Below, piece by piece: positions 23,758-35,540 of a stretch of 64,000 bases of DNA. Below the pieces are notes generated by a model, which saw only the letters and a list, made by a program, of their open reading frames with translations, was not told where the DNA came from and did not search any database. Origin of the DNA: Megascapheus bottae (taxonomy: Eukaryota; Chordata; Mammalia; Rodentia; Geomyidae). A program made the translations under genes and the position numbers. Each line of letters begins with the position of its first letter. Positions within the stretch are counted from its first letter, which is position 1. The DNA is taken from assembly GCA_024803745.1 (NCBI GenBank), contig JANJXV010000024.1, positions 14,458,427 through 14,522,426 on the forward strand. Direction: 5' to 3'.

Positions 23758-25591
23758 CTCATGCTCTCCTTTTTGTATCCTGTCCTCATGTTTGATAAGA
23801 GAGGCTCCAGCCACTAATTGCTACAGAAACTTTGGTGCCCTTGGTCCCGGCAGGAAATCTGACTTAAGACTTGATCTGGATGAAGGTGTCTGAAAAACTG
23901 GATCTGGAAATGGGAAATGGGATTTGTATTCAAATAAGGGGAGATCTCCTGGAGAATTCTACAAGAGCTGCTCTGATCTCAGCAGACCCTTCATCTGGTA
24001 TTACCCCTCCTCATTCCCAGCTCTACCCTCATCTACCCACCTCTGTCATCTCACAGTTATGAAACAAGCCAGCAAGCAGCAAGCTTGACATAGAGAAGAC
24101 ACATCAACTTGCCTGATGTCTTAACAACTAGCTAGGGTGGTGACAGAGTGATGATGACTCTGTATAGGACCCCAGGGTCACCACCAGCAGGTACATTTTC
24201 CAGTGAATTTAGGCATAAGCATTTGTGAAGATCATCCCCAGCTGGTAAAACTTGAGCAGAGCTCAGTTTGTCTAAATCTCTGCTTAGCTGAGATGCCACA
24301 CAGGACAGCCAGTTCAGCACACATGGACCCAGGCTTCAAGTCACACAAGCCTGGGCTTTTGGAGCCTCATGCCTGTGAGTGGAGAAGGGAAGGACAAAAG
24401 GACCAGTAGTGACCAACACTTCTTCTACCCCCAGGGTGGGCTGTGTTTATCTGGCTTAATTAGCATAAGACCCTGGCTGGCTTCATCTCATGCTAGAGTT
24501 GCTAGAGTAGACTTTGGATTAGTCGATGGGCTGCAAAAATCATTTAAAAATGAATTATGGGTGGCTCAGAGATATAGGAAATTTGCCCACACGAGGAAGA
24601 GATAAGAGACCTGAACTCCAATAGCATGGTTCAGAGTGGTACAGAAAGGTGAGTTTGGTGGGAGACAAAAAGAGGAGATTCTCCAGGGCTGTGAAATAGT
24701 GAAGCCCTTCCCTCAGGGTTTACCAGGCAGACCAGAATGCAGCGAGCTTTGAGGAATGTGCTGGTGTTTTTCCCATGTGGCTGGGTGTTCATCTCCCTTC
24801 TCAGGATGAGGTCTATGGCTTTCTAAGTGCCCCAAACTCAGTACTTACTTTGTATAACTGAATTTCATACAGTATCATACAACCTCAGACATCATCGATC
24901 AGTCAGAAACTAGGTACTTGGGGGAGGGCTAAGGGGACGTGTAAAAGTCTCTTTCCTCTGTCCTGGAGTCCACAGTCTCCTGGGAAGATAAGGGAGATGG
25001 AATTAACTCTGAGAATAAGGACAACAATCCATCCATGCTAAATAATGCAGCCCAGACAATTGGCGCCCACCCAGGGCTTTCAGAGGCCAGCATGACAGCT
25101 GGAGCCACTGGATGAAGGAAGTCTTAAGGGTTGTTTGGGTATGGTTAGGAGGGGAGGAAAGAAGGAGGGAGGAAAACTTGGTGAGGACATACTGGAGGGG
25201 CTGGCAGGAATAAATGGCCATGAGCAGATAGGGAGAGATGACTCATGCTGAGAGATTTTGTTTTTAAGCAAAGGCTTAAAAGCTGCAAGAGGACTTTGAT
25301 GCTGTGAGAAATAGAGTCCTGGAAGGTTGTCAGGCAGGGGAAGCAGAATGAATTGGTGCCATGAGTCCTGGGAAGTGCTGTGCAGAGTAGCTTGGGCCCT
25401 GGGAGGAGGGGGGAGATTGAGTCTGGAGTCAGGCAGGGTAGCTGGAAGATCAAAAGGATGGGCTTCTTTCCTGCTACCTTTTATTCACATTTGCTCTGCC
25501 TGGAGTCTTTGCAAGTGGTTGCAGCTTGCACATGGATGGCAAGGACGTCTCATACTTCTTCATTGACTCATTCTCAAAAAAAAAGTTTCTG
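23758..25591. other. single-copy-looking noncoding sequence
   Basis: No recognisable gene. Positions 24440-24600 ('ctggcttaattagcataaga', 'aaatcatttaaaaatgaatt') have conserved-noncoding texture. The 100-codon class frames at 25.0-25.6 kb lie on both strands and are unsupported. Confidence 0.4.
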
Positions 25592-25802
25592 AGCTGGAGC
25601 TGGTAGCTCACACCTATAATGCTAGCTACTCAGGAGGCTGAGATCTGAGGAGTGTGGCTCTGAGAAGAGTGGGCACGAAAGTCCGTGAGACTCTTATCTC
25701 CAATTAACTACCTGAAAACCAGAAGTGGTGCTATAGCTCAAGTGGTAGAGTGCTGAAGAGCTCAGGGACAGTGCCCAGGCCCAGAGTTCAAGCCCCCAAA
25801 AT
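25592..25802 (+). mobile_element. B1-ID composite SINE, sense
   Basis: The B1 unit ('gctggtagctcacacctata', 'ctactcaggaggctgagatc') is followed by 'ttatctccaattaacta' and an ID-like unit ('agctcaagtggtagagtgct', 'cagagttcaagccccc'). The octamer 'agtttctg' flanks it at 25584-25591 and 25803-25810, a short target-site duplication. Confidence 0.9.
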
Positions 25803-25810
25803 AGTTTCTG

Positions 25811-28520
25811 TTGATACCCATTGTGTGCCAGTACCCTGCTGGGGGCAGGGACCACAGAGAGATGGCAAACTTACCTCCTGTTTTCTGTTAACTTGGCAGC
25901 CAGGGTGAGGAGTTGGTACTTTTAAGAAAAAGCAGTTTCTAAGTGTTTCTCACAGCCTGACCCTGCTGACTCCCTTGTCTCTTCACTCTTGACCCTGTGA
26001 AAGGAAGGAAACCAGAGGACACCATGCCTGTGCCTGGGAAGGAGAAGGCTGCAGGAAGATGGGGTGTGAGATCCTTGAAATGCCAATTAGTGTGCATGCA
26101 TTTGCTGGCCTATGGGACCCTCCTGCCACTAAGTGGAGATGTTTGCATCCCACGGGTGGCTATCCTGGAGTGCAGCAGGGAAACCCAGGGCCATCTCAGC
26201 CCCCAAAGGCTTAAGCCCATTTCTGTGTCTCTAGGCCTGAGGAAGTGGAACCCACTGCTGCCTTCCCCTCCTCTCCTCTTCATTTCTTCCCAACACCTCA
26301 TTCCTGAGGCTCAGGAAGGGATGTTCAGGGCGGAGGTTAGGTTACCTGCATGTATCCATGAATCTCTCTCCCACTGGAGCAGTGGCCAGGCTCAGCCCCC
26401 TGAGAGCACCTGCCTCCTTCAAACCAGCCCATCCACAGCCTATCAGAAATCACGTCCACCCAAACGCTGCAACCTATGTGAAGGAACCAGAAACATGTGT
26501 ATATTACAGTGTAGATGGGGTCATCCAGGGTTCAGGTCTCTGTGCCCTAGAAGCCCAGGGGAAAGCTGAAATCAGGGTTGAAGTTAGGAGTGGGTTTCCT
26601 CTATTAATCTCCTTGGTTGAGTGATGGAGGCTCGGAGATCTTAAGCTGCTACCCCAAGTGTGGTGGGACCTTGGAGTCAGATTCCTGCCAAGTCAGCCCT
26701 TTCAGGAATCTGTAAGCTTTGCAGCATTGCTGTTCTGCTCTGCCGCTCATGGCACTGCAGAAACACAATCTCAGGCCTGTCACCTCTTCCTCAGGTCTCC
26801 TCAGTGCCCATCAAACTCTCCAGCACTAACTGTGCCTCTGAGTGCCCTTCTGGGGTACAGTCACCCCCATCTCAGGTGCTTCCTCACTGGAGCCCTCACT
26901 AGCCCTGCACTGGAATTCTCTTTTTTTCATACTTAGCAACAGAAAATATTGCAGAGCCAACATGGGCTCCTGCAGAGCCACCAAGGAGGCTCATTTAAGT
27001 TGGCATCAATTTTGCTAACCTCCTGTGGAAATATTTGCCAATCTGGCCAAGGTTTCAAGCTGCCTGCAGCTCAAACCATCTCTTCTATTTAATGCTGCCC
27101 TTGAATGGGATCAACTTTTCAGAGGTTGCAAAAACTCCATTGCATGCCCTGGCCACCTTGTATGTGGGAATAAAGCAGTTGCCCCAGAGGCACCTGGAAC
27201 CAGTGCCTTCCTCTCCAGCAGAGGGAGAGTTTCCACAATGCTGTTTACAAAGAACATCTTCTCAGTAATTTCTGTGGCTCCTGTGTGAGGTGAGCCAGGC
27301 AGTGGGCTGGTAGATCGAGCTGTAGAGGGGACATGGTAGTAACTGGGGATATTTGATTTTCCACAGTTGGGTACAGCCCTGGCCAAGCCTGATCTCTGTC
27401 CTCTGTGACCCCTCAGCTTTGTGCATTTGCCTTCACTCCCATGACTGGAGCTCTACACTGACTACCCATTTTTTTGAACAGAATCATGGATATTGTGCTT
27501 CTCATATCCGGCAAAGCATGGATGGGGACAGAGCCTATCTGAGCCTCTTATTCTGTCCTGCTCTGGACTCACTTGTCTCATGTTGGTATAAGGACCAGCA
27601 TCCCTGGTGCTGTCCATTGCATAATCACGATTGCCTTATCAGGACCTCTGCCATGAGCCAGTTGGAAGCTTCCCTCCTTTCAGATATTCCCTGTTCTGTT
27701 TGCCCAGTCTAGTCTTCCCAATACTGCTTCTCCATCCTCTCAGATCCCTCAGAAGCCCGGGTGAAATGATCTAATAAGTAGATATGAGAAGGTCTAAGAA
27801 GAGATTTATCCTGATGTTGTCTCCATGTTGGTGAGTTGATAGTGGGTGATAGATTGATGCACTGAACCCCATGCTTTTGTATACCAACTTAGTGCCAACT
27901 GCATCTATCCCATACACGAATGCTGTTTCATACCTCTTCCTTCCCTTCCCTTTCCATCCCGGGTACCTCTGGGTAAAGCTGCTGACCATTTTTATAGCTG
28001 CCACTGAATGAGATCCTTTCTCTGATGCCCCCTGAAGGGATGCCTGGTACCATGACTGAAGAACAGAGGGCCAGTGAAAGGAGCTGGCGTTGTTCAAGCT
28101 TAGGAACAGATTGTCATCCCTCACTGGCCCAGACAGGCAGTGGTTCACAGCAGTCAGCACAAGTATTTGAGGCCCCAAATGTCTGGACTGGAAGCTGGAT
28201 TCTTCTAGCCACACACTGACTGTCATTTTGTGTGCATTATGCAGCCCCTTTTTAGGTGGTGGGTAAAAATGGGGGAAACTCTAGTAAGTTGTCGTCAGAG
28301 GTTCAATGAGTGAAATGCAAAGCAGACTGATGACAGACACATGATGAATCCTTCAAACTTACTAAAAAGTCAGCTGCTGGTATGCTTCTTATTATATAGT
28401 GCCTTTCTTGCTAAAGTCATTCTTTGTTTGCTATATCAATGATAATATAGAGGTGTGTAGAGTGCTTCTTTATTTAAGAAGTACTAATATACTTTCTCAC
28501 ATACTTCTTCAGTAGGGGCT
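25811..28520. other. single-copy-looking noncoding sequence with long chance frames
   Basis: The longest frame outside low-complexity DNA and LINE-1 is here: 190 codons forward at 25997-26569. The translation is cysteine-, proline- and serine-rich, has no recognisable domain, and several other frames overlap it. Further 90- to 150-codon frames at 26.6-28.2 kb are equally unassigned. This is the last extended unique block before repeat density rises. Confidence 0.4.
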
Positions 28521-28524
28521 AAGG

Positions 28525-28970
28525 TTTTGGGATGTGCTTGCGATGACTAATTTTAGATGTGAACTTGACTGGGTCATGGGGTGCCCAGATATTTAGGTAA
28601 ATGTTATTTACAGCATGTCTGTGAGGATGTTTCTAGACAAGATGTATAAGTTGGCAGAATGAATAAAACAGATTGTCCTTCCTGATGGGGCTGGGTAGCA
28701 CCCAGTCAGTTGAAAGACTGAATAGAACAACAATAACAAAGGCTAAATAAAAGAGAATTGCCCTTTTCTATCTAAAGTGGGTCCATGAGTCTTCTGCCTT
28801 GAGACTCAGGCTGAGACATATCCTCCTGGTTTTCCGGCTTTATTCAGGATTCAAACTAGAGTTCTACCACTAGCCTTCTTGGATCTCTGGCTTGCCTACT
28901 GCAGATCTTCAGACTTTTCACTCTCCACAATGGTGTACATATACATAGCCTATTATTTAAATTCTCTGCA
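28525..28970 (+). mobile_element. old LTR-type or MER-type repeat, sense
   Basis: It opens with 'gactaattttagatgtgaac' and 'ttgactgggtcatggggtgc', passes through 'gtctgtgaggatgtttctag', and ends with 'gccta' plus 'ctgcagatcttcagactttt'. I recognise this order as that of a dispersed ancient mammalian repeat that often shows LTR-like ends, but I cannot name the family with confidence. Confidence 0.55.
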
Positions 28971-29064
28971 AAATGCTGGTTGATACCCAAGGTCACAAAG
29001 CCAGTGTGGCAGTCTTAAGCTTGCTCTACTAAAAAATTCTCAGTGATACTAAATCCTAATTTCT

Positions 29065-29269
29065 TTAAAAAAAATTTTTTTTGGCCAGTCCTGATGCTTG
29101 AACTCAGGGCCTGAGCACTGTCCTTGGGCTTTCTTAAGGCTAGCGCTCTGCCACTTGAGCCACAGCACCATTTCCAGCTTTTTCTATGTATGTGGTACCA
29201 TGGAATTGAACCTAGGTCTTTGTGCATGCTAGGTAAGCACTCCAGCACTAGGCCAAACTCCCAGCCCCG
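29065..29269 (-). mobile_element. dimeric ID-like SINE, antisense
   Basis: Both antisense ID-like units are present ('gaactcagggcctgagcact'; 'ctaggtaagcactccagcac'). Near-identical 13-mers 'aatcctaatttct' at 29052-29064 and 'aatcctactttct' at 29270-29282 (12 of 13 matching) mark the target-site duplication. Confidence 0.9.
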
Positions 29270-29334
29270 AATCCTACTTTCTATAAAACTCAGTACAACC
29301 ACTCCTAACTGGTGGTGGCAAAAGTGAAAACTGA

Positions 29335-29631
29335 TAGAAACAAAAGCCATATAATGAGTGACTGTTGTCCTTAATGTACTATGTTATCGCTCATCTCTTT
29401 TGCTGTCCTTTGGCTATCTCATATTGTTACAGTATTTCACCTTGTTGTCTGATATATTGGATATATTTGTATTTGGTTATTTGAAATCGGATAGGGAAGG
29501 GGGGAACAAGATGAAGGGCGGGGGTGGGGAGAGGGAAATGGGGACCAAGACATGAGAAAGGGTATCAATGTTTGTGAAGTAATGTGATTATAATGTAAGC
29601 CTTTTATTAATTACAATAAAAATATATGGAA
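29335..29631 (+). mobile_element. LINE-1 3' UTR insertion, sense, with perfect target-site duplication
   Basis: This is the sense version of the 3' UTR seen antisense at 12.6, 31.5, 51.2 and 51.8 kb. It starts at 'gttgtccttaatgtactatg', includes a G-rich block (29498-29540), and ends at 'ttattaattacaataaaaat'. The 15-mer 'aaaagtgaaaactga' is repeated perfectly at 29320-29334 and 29632-29646. It is severely 5'-truncated, with no ORF2 left. Confidence 0.9.
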
Positions 29632-29684
29632 AAAAGTGAAAACTGAATCGGAGGATAGCTCATTTTGAGACTACTATGTCTGGG

Positions 29685-29760
29685 AAAATGTATGTATATA
29701 TGTATGTATGTATGTATGCGTGTGTGTGCACGTGTGTGTATGAGTGTGTGTGTGTGTATG
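29685..29760 (+). repeat. (TATG)n/(TG)n degenerate microsatellite
   Basis: TATG and TGTG units with interruptions. Confidence 0.85.
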
Positions 29761-30044
29761 TCTAGAGCCCATCCCAGAGCCAGCTGCAATTCTTTGCCAG
29801 TCACTGGAGTTCAAAGAGGGAGACGTGAGGAAGGTCTGTAGGCGAATTACTTAATTTAGAGCACTGGAAACCCAACAATTGTTTTCTTAAAAACAGAATT
29901 TGCTGAAACAACTCCAGCTTCTTATTCTTCTCACTGCATAATAAAGTAATTAGTAATTGTGTCACTCTGGTAATTTTGCTTCTTCCAATAATCACCAGCA
30001 GTGACAATGACACTGTTGCTATGCTGGTGTTCCAATGCGCATGC

Positions 30045-30046
<2 letters not shown>
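29761..30046. other. noncoding; AT-rich block
   Basis: The sequence 'gaattacttaatttagagca', then 'ataataaagtaattagtaat' contains several homeodomain-like TAAT cores outside any repeat. It is a candidate conserved noncoding element with no further support. Confidence 0.3.

Positions 30047-30083
<37 letters not shown>
30047..30083 (+). repeat. (TG)n microsatellite
   Basis: An uninterrupted GT run of about 37 bases, preceded by a short 'gcgcatgcgta' alternating segment that also favours Z-DNA. Confidence 0.95.
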
Positions 30084-30085
<2 letters not shown>

Positions 30086-30399
30086 TGCGTGTACCCGCCC
30101 AACCCATTTACATCTGATCTCTGATCTCTGCAAGAAAGTAGACACCACAGTTTTTGTTGTTTTGTTGTAGCTGTTTAAATGAAACTTCATTGGCCTCTAT
30201 CATTTATCCAGTACTAGTGTAAGACAGAGTGTCAGAGTAGAGAACTTTCTAAATATCTCCAAATATTAACAGAAAATTCCTATGAAAGTAGTAAGCACAT
30301 CTCTGTTGCCAGCTATAAATTGGGACCTGTATTTGAAAAAGCTATTTAAAGTGTAGGTTGCATTGATGTTAATATGATAGATCTTACTTGCAAAGATAT

Positions 30400-30505
30400 T
30401 GAAAAGAACCCGAGGTGCAGCTCAAATGGCAGAGCAGCATTACTGAGAGAAAAAGCCAAGCAAGAGCCACTGTGTTTTAATACCTGCTGTGCTGGCTTTG
30501 TAAAC
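30400..30505 (+). mobile_element. ID-like SINE fragment, sense
   Basis: The segments 'ggtgcagctcaaatggcaga' and 'aagccaagcaagagccactg' resemble the ID half of the composite SINE. It is diverged and lacks a B1 half. Confidence 0.4.
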
Positions 30506-30729
30506 AGTTAGTGTACATCAAATGCACATATATTTGAACTAAAACAATGCTACTGGAAATTCTATCTTTAAGCTTATTCTAATTTTATCCAAGCTTATTG
30601 GTGATGGCAATTAGAAAAATCAAGTTTGAAAGACTGGATCTATATTGGAGGAGATAAATATGTTTAACCTGATTCACCCAGTACAAAGTATGCACAGATC
30701 AAAACATAACTTAGTACTTTATATACATA

Positions 30730-30865
30730 AGCATTTATGGAATCTTCACCAGGCACCCGGTGCTATGCTAAGAGTGTTACCTGCATCACTCCTACAATAC
30801 TTACAGCAGCTCTGCAAGTTACGTGTTAATATGACTCCTATTTTATAGATAAGAAATATGGTAGA
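30730..30865 (-). mobile_element. MIR SINE fragment, antisense
   Basis: The order 'gcatttatggaatcttcacc', 'aggcacccggtgctatgcta' and 'tcctattttatagataagaa' matches the antisense 3' part of MIR. Confidence 0.6.
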
Positions 30866-30916
30866 TAGAAGTGCTTACCAATATTTTTCTATTATTCTTT
30901 TCAAAATAATAAAACC

Positions 30917-31105
30917 TGGGGGCCTAGAGTTCGGCTTAGTGGTAGAGTGCTTGCTAGCATGCACAAAGACCCAGGTTCGATTCCTTGGTACTACATACAT
31001 AGAAAAAAGCTGGAAATGGTGCTGAGGCTCAAGTGGTAGAGCTCTAGCCTTGAGAAAGTCCAAGAACAGTGCTCAGGCCCTGAGCTCAAGCCCAGGACTG
31101 GCAAA
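30917..31105 (+). mobile_element. dimeric ID-like SINE, sense
   Basis: The first unit carries an A-box-like 'agtggtagagtgcttgctag' and a B box 'ggttcgattcc'. The second carries 'ggctcaagtggtagagctct' and 'gagctcaagccc'. The 9-mer 'aataaaacc' flanks it at 30908-30916 and 31106-31114. Confidence 0.9.
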
Positions 31106-31119
31106 AATAAAACCAGATT

Positions 31120-31451
31120 TCTTTATTTAGGAGTGAACATATGTACCTACCTACGTATGTATGTATGCATGTATGTATGTATGTATGTATGTATGTATGT
31201 ATGTATGTATGTATGTATGTATTTTGCTGGTCCTAGGGCTTAAATTCAGGGCCTGGGTGCTATCCTTGAGCTATTTTTGCTTAAGGCTAGAACTCTACCA
31301 CAGTACCACATTCAATTTTTTTGAGTAGTTTACTGGAGATAAGAGTCTCACAGACTTTCCTGCCCAGGTTGGCTTGGCTTTGAACTACAACCCTTAGATC
31401 TTAGCCTCCTGAGTAGCTGATATTATAGGTATGACCACTGGTGCCCAGCTC
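31120..31451 (-). mobile_element. B1-ID composite SINE, antisense, with an ATGT-repeat tail
   Basis: Positions 31226-31450 are a full-length antisense composite SINE. Its tail side contains an ATGT array (31155-31221). The flanking 11-mers 'aaaaccagatt' (31109-31119) and 'aaaatcagatt' (31452-31462) match at 10 of 11 positions, so the array lies inside the insertion and derives from the SINE tail. Confidence 0.75.
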
Positions 31452-31505
31452 AAAATCAGATTGTACTTGGATGGTCATACATCAGGCTGGAAGTCTGCAT
31501 TTTCT

Positions 31506-32155
31506 TTTTTCTTTTCTTTAATTGTAATTAATAGAAGGGTTACAGTTATATTTGCCAGATAGAAGGTGCATTACTTCACACACATTGATACTCCTTCTCA
31601 TGTTTTTGTACCCATTTCCCTCTCCCACCCATCCCCTCATCTTGTTTCCCCCCTTCCCTTTCCTATTTCAAATAAACAAATAAATGTACATACAATATAC
31701 CAGATAACAAGGTAAGATACTGTAACAATATGAGAATAACCAAGGAACAACAAAAGAGATGAGAAATAATATAGTATATTAAAAACAACAATCCCACATT
31801 ATATGGCTCTTGTTTCCATATCCTGTAGGTCTTTCATTTAGCCTCATCCTATATGGCCTAATGTATCTAGGGTTTGAGCTATTATAATCCTCTGCTAGGA
31901 GAGTCCATGATTTGTACTAATTATTACAGATGAGGGAAACCATCTAGCCTATGTTCCTTTGGGTTTGGCTTACTTCACGTAGTATGATTTTTTCTTTCAG
32001 ATCTTTCCATCGGGCGATGTCATTCTCTCTGATGGCAGCATAGAATTCCATTGTGTATAAATACCACGTCTTGTTGATCCTGTCATCTACTGCGGGGCAT
32101 CTGGGTTGATTCCATATCTTTGCTATGGTAAATAGTTGTGCTGTGGGTTTAGTAT
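31506..32155 (-). mobile_element. 5'-truncated LINE-1, antisense, with target-site duplication
   Basis: The minus strand carries the C-terminal end of ORF2 (31944-32165, translation including '[18 protein letters not shown]') and then the 3' UTR with its pyrimidine block near 31620-31665. The 15-mers 'aagtctgcattttct' (31491-31505) and 'aagtttgcattttct' (32156-32170) match at 14 of 15 positions. The homology stops at about 32155, marking the 5' truncation. Confidence 0.9.
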
Positions 32156-32416
32156 AAGTTTGCATTTTCTAGTCTCCCTTGAAGCAAGTGTGATCATCAG
32201 AGTAAATTCTGGCCAATGAGAACTGTTGTCTGGATGATGTGTGAGGTCATTTGGAATCTCTGACTCCGTTGGATGGGTACTTCTCCTTGCCATTGTCGCC
32301 CTTTCTGTGTGCTGTTTGCAGATGTGAATGGCAATATGGTATTATATCTATCTGACCTGGCCATTTAGATCCATTCTTCAGCTAAGAACAACCTTAAAAG
32401 ACAAAAATGGTTCTGT

Positions 32417-32467
<51 letters not shown>

Positions 32468-32695
32468 ACACCAGAACTAGGGCTTGAACTCAAGGCCTGG
32501 GCCCTGTCCCTGAGATTCTTTTGCTCATAGCTAGTACTGTACCACTTGAGCCACAGCTCCACTTCTAGCCTTTTCTGAGTAGCTTGTTGGAGATAAGAGT
32601 CTCACAGTTTCCTGCCTAGACTAGCTTGGAAGTGCAATCCTCAGATCTGTCCTCTGAGTAGCTAGGATTATAGGCACGAGCCACCAGCACCCAGT
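32417..32695 (-). mobile_element. B1-ID composite SINE, antisense, with a (TG)n tail
   Basis: A (TG)n run (32417-32466) passes directly into an antisense SINE: the ID half ('cttgaactcaaggcctgggc', 'taccacttgagccacagctc'), then the B1 half ('gagtagctaggattataggc'). The microsatellite sits exactly where the A-rich tail would be. Confidence 0.85.
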
Positions 32696-32936
32696 GATAA
32701 AATTTATTTTTAAACAAAAATTGAAAAGTATCAGTGACAAGTCAATGAAAAAAATATTGGGCCAAATCCTGTGAAAAGATGAAACTGGTGAGGTGAGCCT
32801 GGATTTCCTGACTACTTTTCTCCTAAGATCATCTGCTGATTCCAGAAAATGTGATCAGGAAACCAGGATGCTGAACACAACTCCTGACAGAAGGGACAAT
32901 GAGTCTGGTATTGGGGCTTACTTGGAACAATTCTGG

Positions 32937-32964
32937 CTTCTTCCTTTTCCTTCTTCCTTTTCCT

Positions 32965-33014
<50 letters not shown>

Positions 33015-33171
33015 TTCCTTCCTTCCTTCCTTCCTTCCTTTTCCTTCTTCCTTTTCCTTCTTCCTTCCTTTTCCTTCTTCCTTTTCCTTCTTCCTTTTCC
33101 TTCTTCCTTTCTTTCTTCCTTCCTTTTCCTTCTTCCTTCCTTCCTTCCTTCCTTCCTTCCTTCCTTCCTTC

Positions 33172-33258
<87 letters not shown>

Positions 33259-33270
33259 TCCTTCTCCTCC
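32937..33270 (+). repeat. 334-nt uninterrupted pyrimidine tract
   Basis: Every base from 32937 to 33270 is C or T, in blocks of TTTC, TTCC and TTCCTTTTCC. The 161- and 128-codon phenylalanine/leucine/serine-rich frames across it are compositional artefacts. It abuts the tail end of an antisense SINE. Confidence 0.97.
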
Positions 33271-33493
33271 AGTGGTGAGGCTTGAACTCTTAGCCTAGGT
33301 ACTGTCCCTAAGCGACTCAGCCCAAGGCTACCATCCTACCCCTTGAGCCACAACACCACTTCCTGTTTTCTAGTGGTTAATTGCAGATAAGAGTCTCACG
33401 GTCTTTAGTGCCCTGGCTGGCTGTGAACCACGATCCTCAGATCTCAGCCTCCTAAGTAGCTAGGATTACAGGTGTGAGCCACCATGCCTGGCT
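33271..33493 (-). mobile_element. B1-ID composite SINE, antisense
   Basis: Antisense ID half ('gaggcttgaactcttagcct', 'ccttgagccacaacaccact') and B1 half ('gatcctcagatctcagcctc', 'attacaggtgtgagccacca'). The pyrimidine tract is its expanded tail side. Confidence 0.9.
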
Positions 33494-33640
33494 TTAAAAG
33501 GTTTTTTTTAAGTCAGAGATTCCACTTAACCAATATCTCCAATCACAAAATAATAAGCAAAGTAAAATTATTATCTTAAGCCAGTAGGTTCTCATAAAAT
33601 TTGTTATACAGCAATAGACAAGTGAAAAAATAGGAAATGC

Positions 33641-35294
33641 TGTTTTAAAAACATTAAATGGAACACGTTAGGAAACAACATGCTCCTCTGTGTGATTCTG
33701 TAAAAAAAAAGTGTACATATACATAGAACAAAGATTAGAAGGATTTATGCAAAAATGCAGCACTGGTTATTTTGGATGGCAGGCAGGATTACAGTGCTGT
33801 TCATTTTCTTGTAGCTTGCCTGACTTCTTAGATTCTTATTATCATGATTTTGGAGTTATTTTGATGACAGATAGATGCCCACAATACAATATCACCCAGG
33901 GAAGCACAAACAAACAAGGTACAGTTTTTGTGAGGGCCATCCTGTTCAGCTAATCTTTAATTCCTCTCCCTCCCACTTTGCAAAAGAAGTGATTTTCTTG
34001 GCTGGTGAGCTCTTTCTGTGTTCCTCCTCCTTTGCAGGGAGTTGAAGTGTGCAGTGGTCTTGTGTATATGCCAGTGAGACAGGCCAAACATGGGATGCTC
34101 TGGGCTGTGGCTTATAGCACTGAGTTCACCAGATGGAGCCAGGCCTGCCTTCTGCTCTGCTCCTGTTCTGGGGGATCTGGAAGGATGCAGCAATGAGTCA
34201 CCCACTTTCATCAAGCTGGTGCAGCAGGAGAGTCAGGTTAAATGACAGCTAAAAAACCCACTTGTTCAGGACCCCCAGACCTATTCTTGGAAGGAGTCAC
34301 ACTTCTTCCTGAAAACCTGAAGGCTGGTATTTCTGTTCTTATTTGAAGTCTAACAGGAGAGGTGAGGAGCTGTGCATAATTCAAATAGGAAGAGCAGTGA
34401 TTGGTAATTATTTTCAAGTGTACTAATATCTATACATAAGCACATTTCATTTTACATATGTAATAACATATGTTTTTAGAAAAAAATGTGATTATATTAT
34501 TTATCATAATGAGGCTGGAATAAAATACATTGTACTATCTGGTGACATATCTCTCTGCTTTTTGGGGTGATGTGTCCTCCTGTTTATACTCTGTGCACTG
34601 TACTACATGAGCTCAGATTATTTTGCAATCACAAAAAAAATCATTGTGATTGATCACCTAAAATCATCCAGGTTGTTTTTTTTTTTATGAAGTGTTATTC
34701 TCTCTGATGGCTTTGTGATTACAGATCTGAGCTCTTCAGGTAGCAATTGTCTGTGCTGTTTTTAGGTCTGATAGAAGCTCTACTTCAGGTGTCATTTTAT
34801 TATTATTTTTTTTAATGAGGAGGCATGCCAGTTTTCCAGAATAAAATTCTAGGCTAATTAAAGAGGAATGTGAGTCTGGAGCTTTCGTTGTTTTGAGAAC
34901 TGGAAATCCTCTGTCTTCTCCCAGCTTGTGGAGTGCATGCATCTTTAGGCGCAGTTACATGCCCTGGTTTTAATAGGCGAGGAGAATGGAAGTGTTTTTC
35001 ATAGAGAGGATGCAATGTCAATAATTACTTATAAAGATAAGAAAGCAGACAGGGAATATTGAGGTGATGTAGAGACATGAATTCTCACAACAGCTGCTAT
35101 CCTTAGGGCTCTGGGAGAAAGGGAAGAAGATGGAAGTTTCAGGAGGGTTGCACAGCTGGATGGCTGGAGCCTAAGTGACAGGGTTAAGTCTAAAACAACT
35201 AGAAAGTTTCGAGTTTGGGATACTCATTATTGCAGGTATGTGCATGTGTGTGTACATATATATAGGTGTGTGAGTGGGTTTGAGTGTGTGCTTC
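33641..35294. other. AT-rich noncoding sequence
   Basis: No gene or clear interspersed repeat. A few poly-T/poly-A runs occur near 34674-34686 and 34805. Frames of up to 85 codons at 33.7-34.2 kb lie on both strands and are unassigned. Confidence 0.4.
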
Positions 35295-35350
35295 TGAAAA
35301 CTCAGTGCCTTCTGCATGCTAAGCACATGCTTTGCTACTTAGCTACATTC
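35295..35350 (-). mobile_element. short ID-like fragment, antisense
   Basis: The segment 'tctgcatgctaagcacatgc', then 'tttgctacttagctacattc' resembles the antisense A-box region of the ID-type SINEs. Very short, so weakly supported. Confidence 0.35.
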
Positions 35351-35364
35351 TCTATTCCTTTGTT

Positions 35365-35530
35365 ATTTTTTATATAGTTTTTTAAAATAGTATTTTATTG
35401 GCAGGATAATGTATAGAGGGGTTACAGTTACATTTTTCAGGTAATGGGTGCATTACTTCTCAAACTTTGATCCTCTTTTCTTGTTTTTGTTCCCTTATCC
35501 TTCCCTTGACCCCCTCCCAATCATCTTGTT
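35365..35530 (-). mobile_element. LINE-1 3' UTR insertion, antisense, with target-site duplication
   Basis: A 166-bp insertion containing 'ggataatgtatagaggggtt' and 'gggtgcattacttctcaaac', shared with the LINE-1 3' ends at 12.6 and 57.2 kb. The 10-mer 'ttcctttgtt' is at 35355-35364 and 35531-35540. Extremely 5'-truncated. Confidence 0.85.
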
Positions 35531-35540
35531 TTCCTTTGTT

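Larger units (their letters stand above)
32166..33640 (+). repeat. possible ancient repeat broken up by SINEs
   Basis: The stretch starts with 'ctagtctcccttgaagcaag' and 'gtaaattctggccaatgaga'. It ends near 33575-33630 with 'ttaagccagtaggttctcat' and 'tttgttatacagcaatagac'. These start and end phrases are typical of ancient mammalian LTR- or MER-type repeats. The interior is interrupted by two antisense SINEs and a long pyrimidine tract. The family name is uncertain. Confidence 0.4.

Noticed and set aside
32793..33285. 161- and 128-codon Phe/Leu/Ser-rich frames, which could look like membrane proteins
   Set aside because: They are translations of the TTTC/TTCC array.
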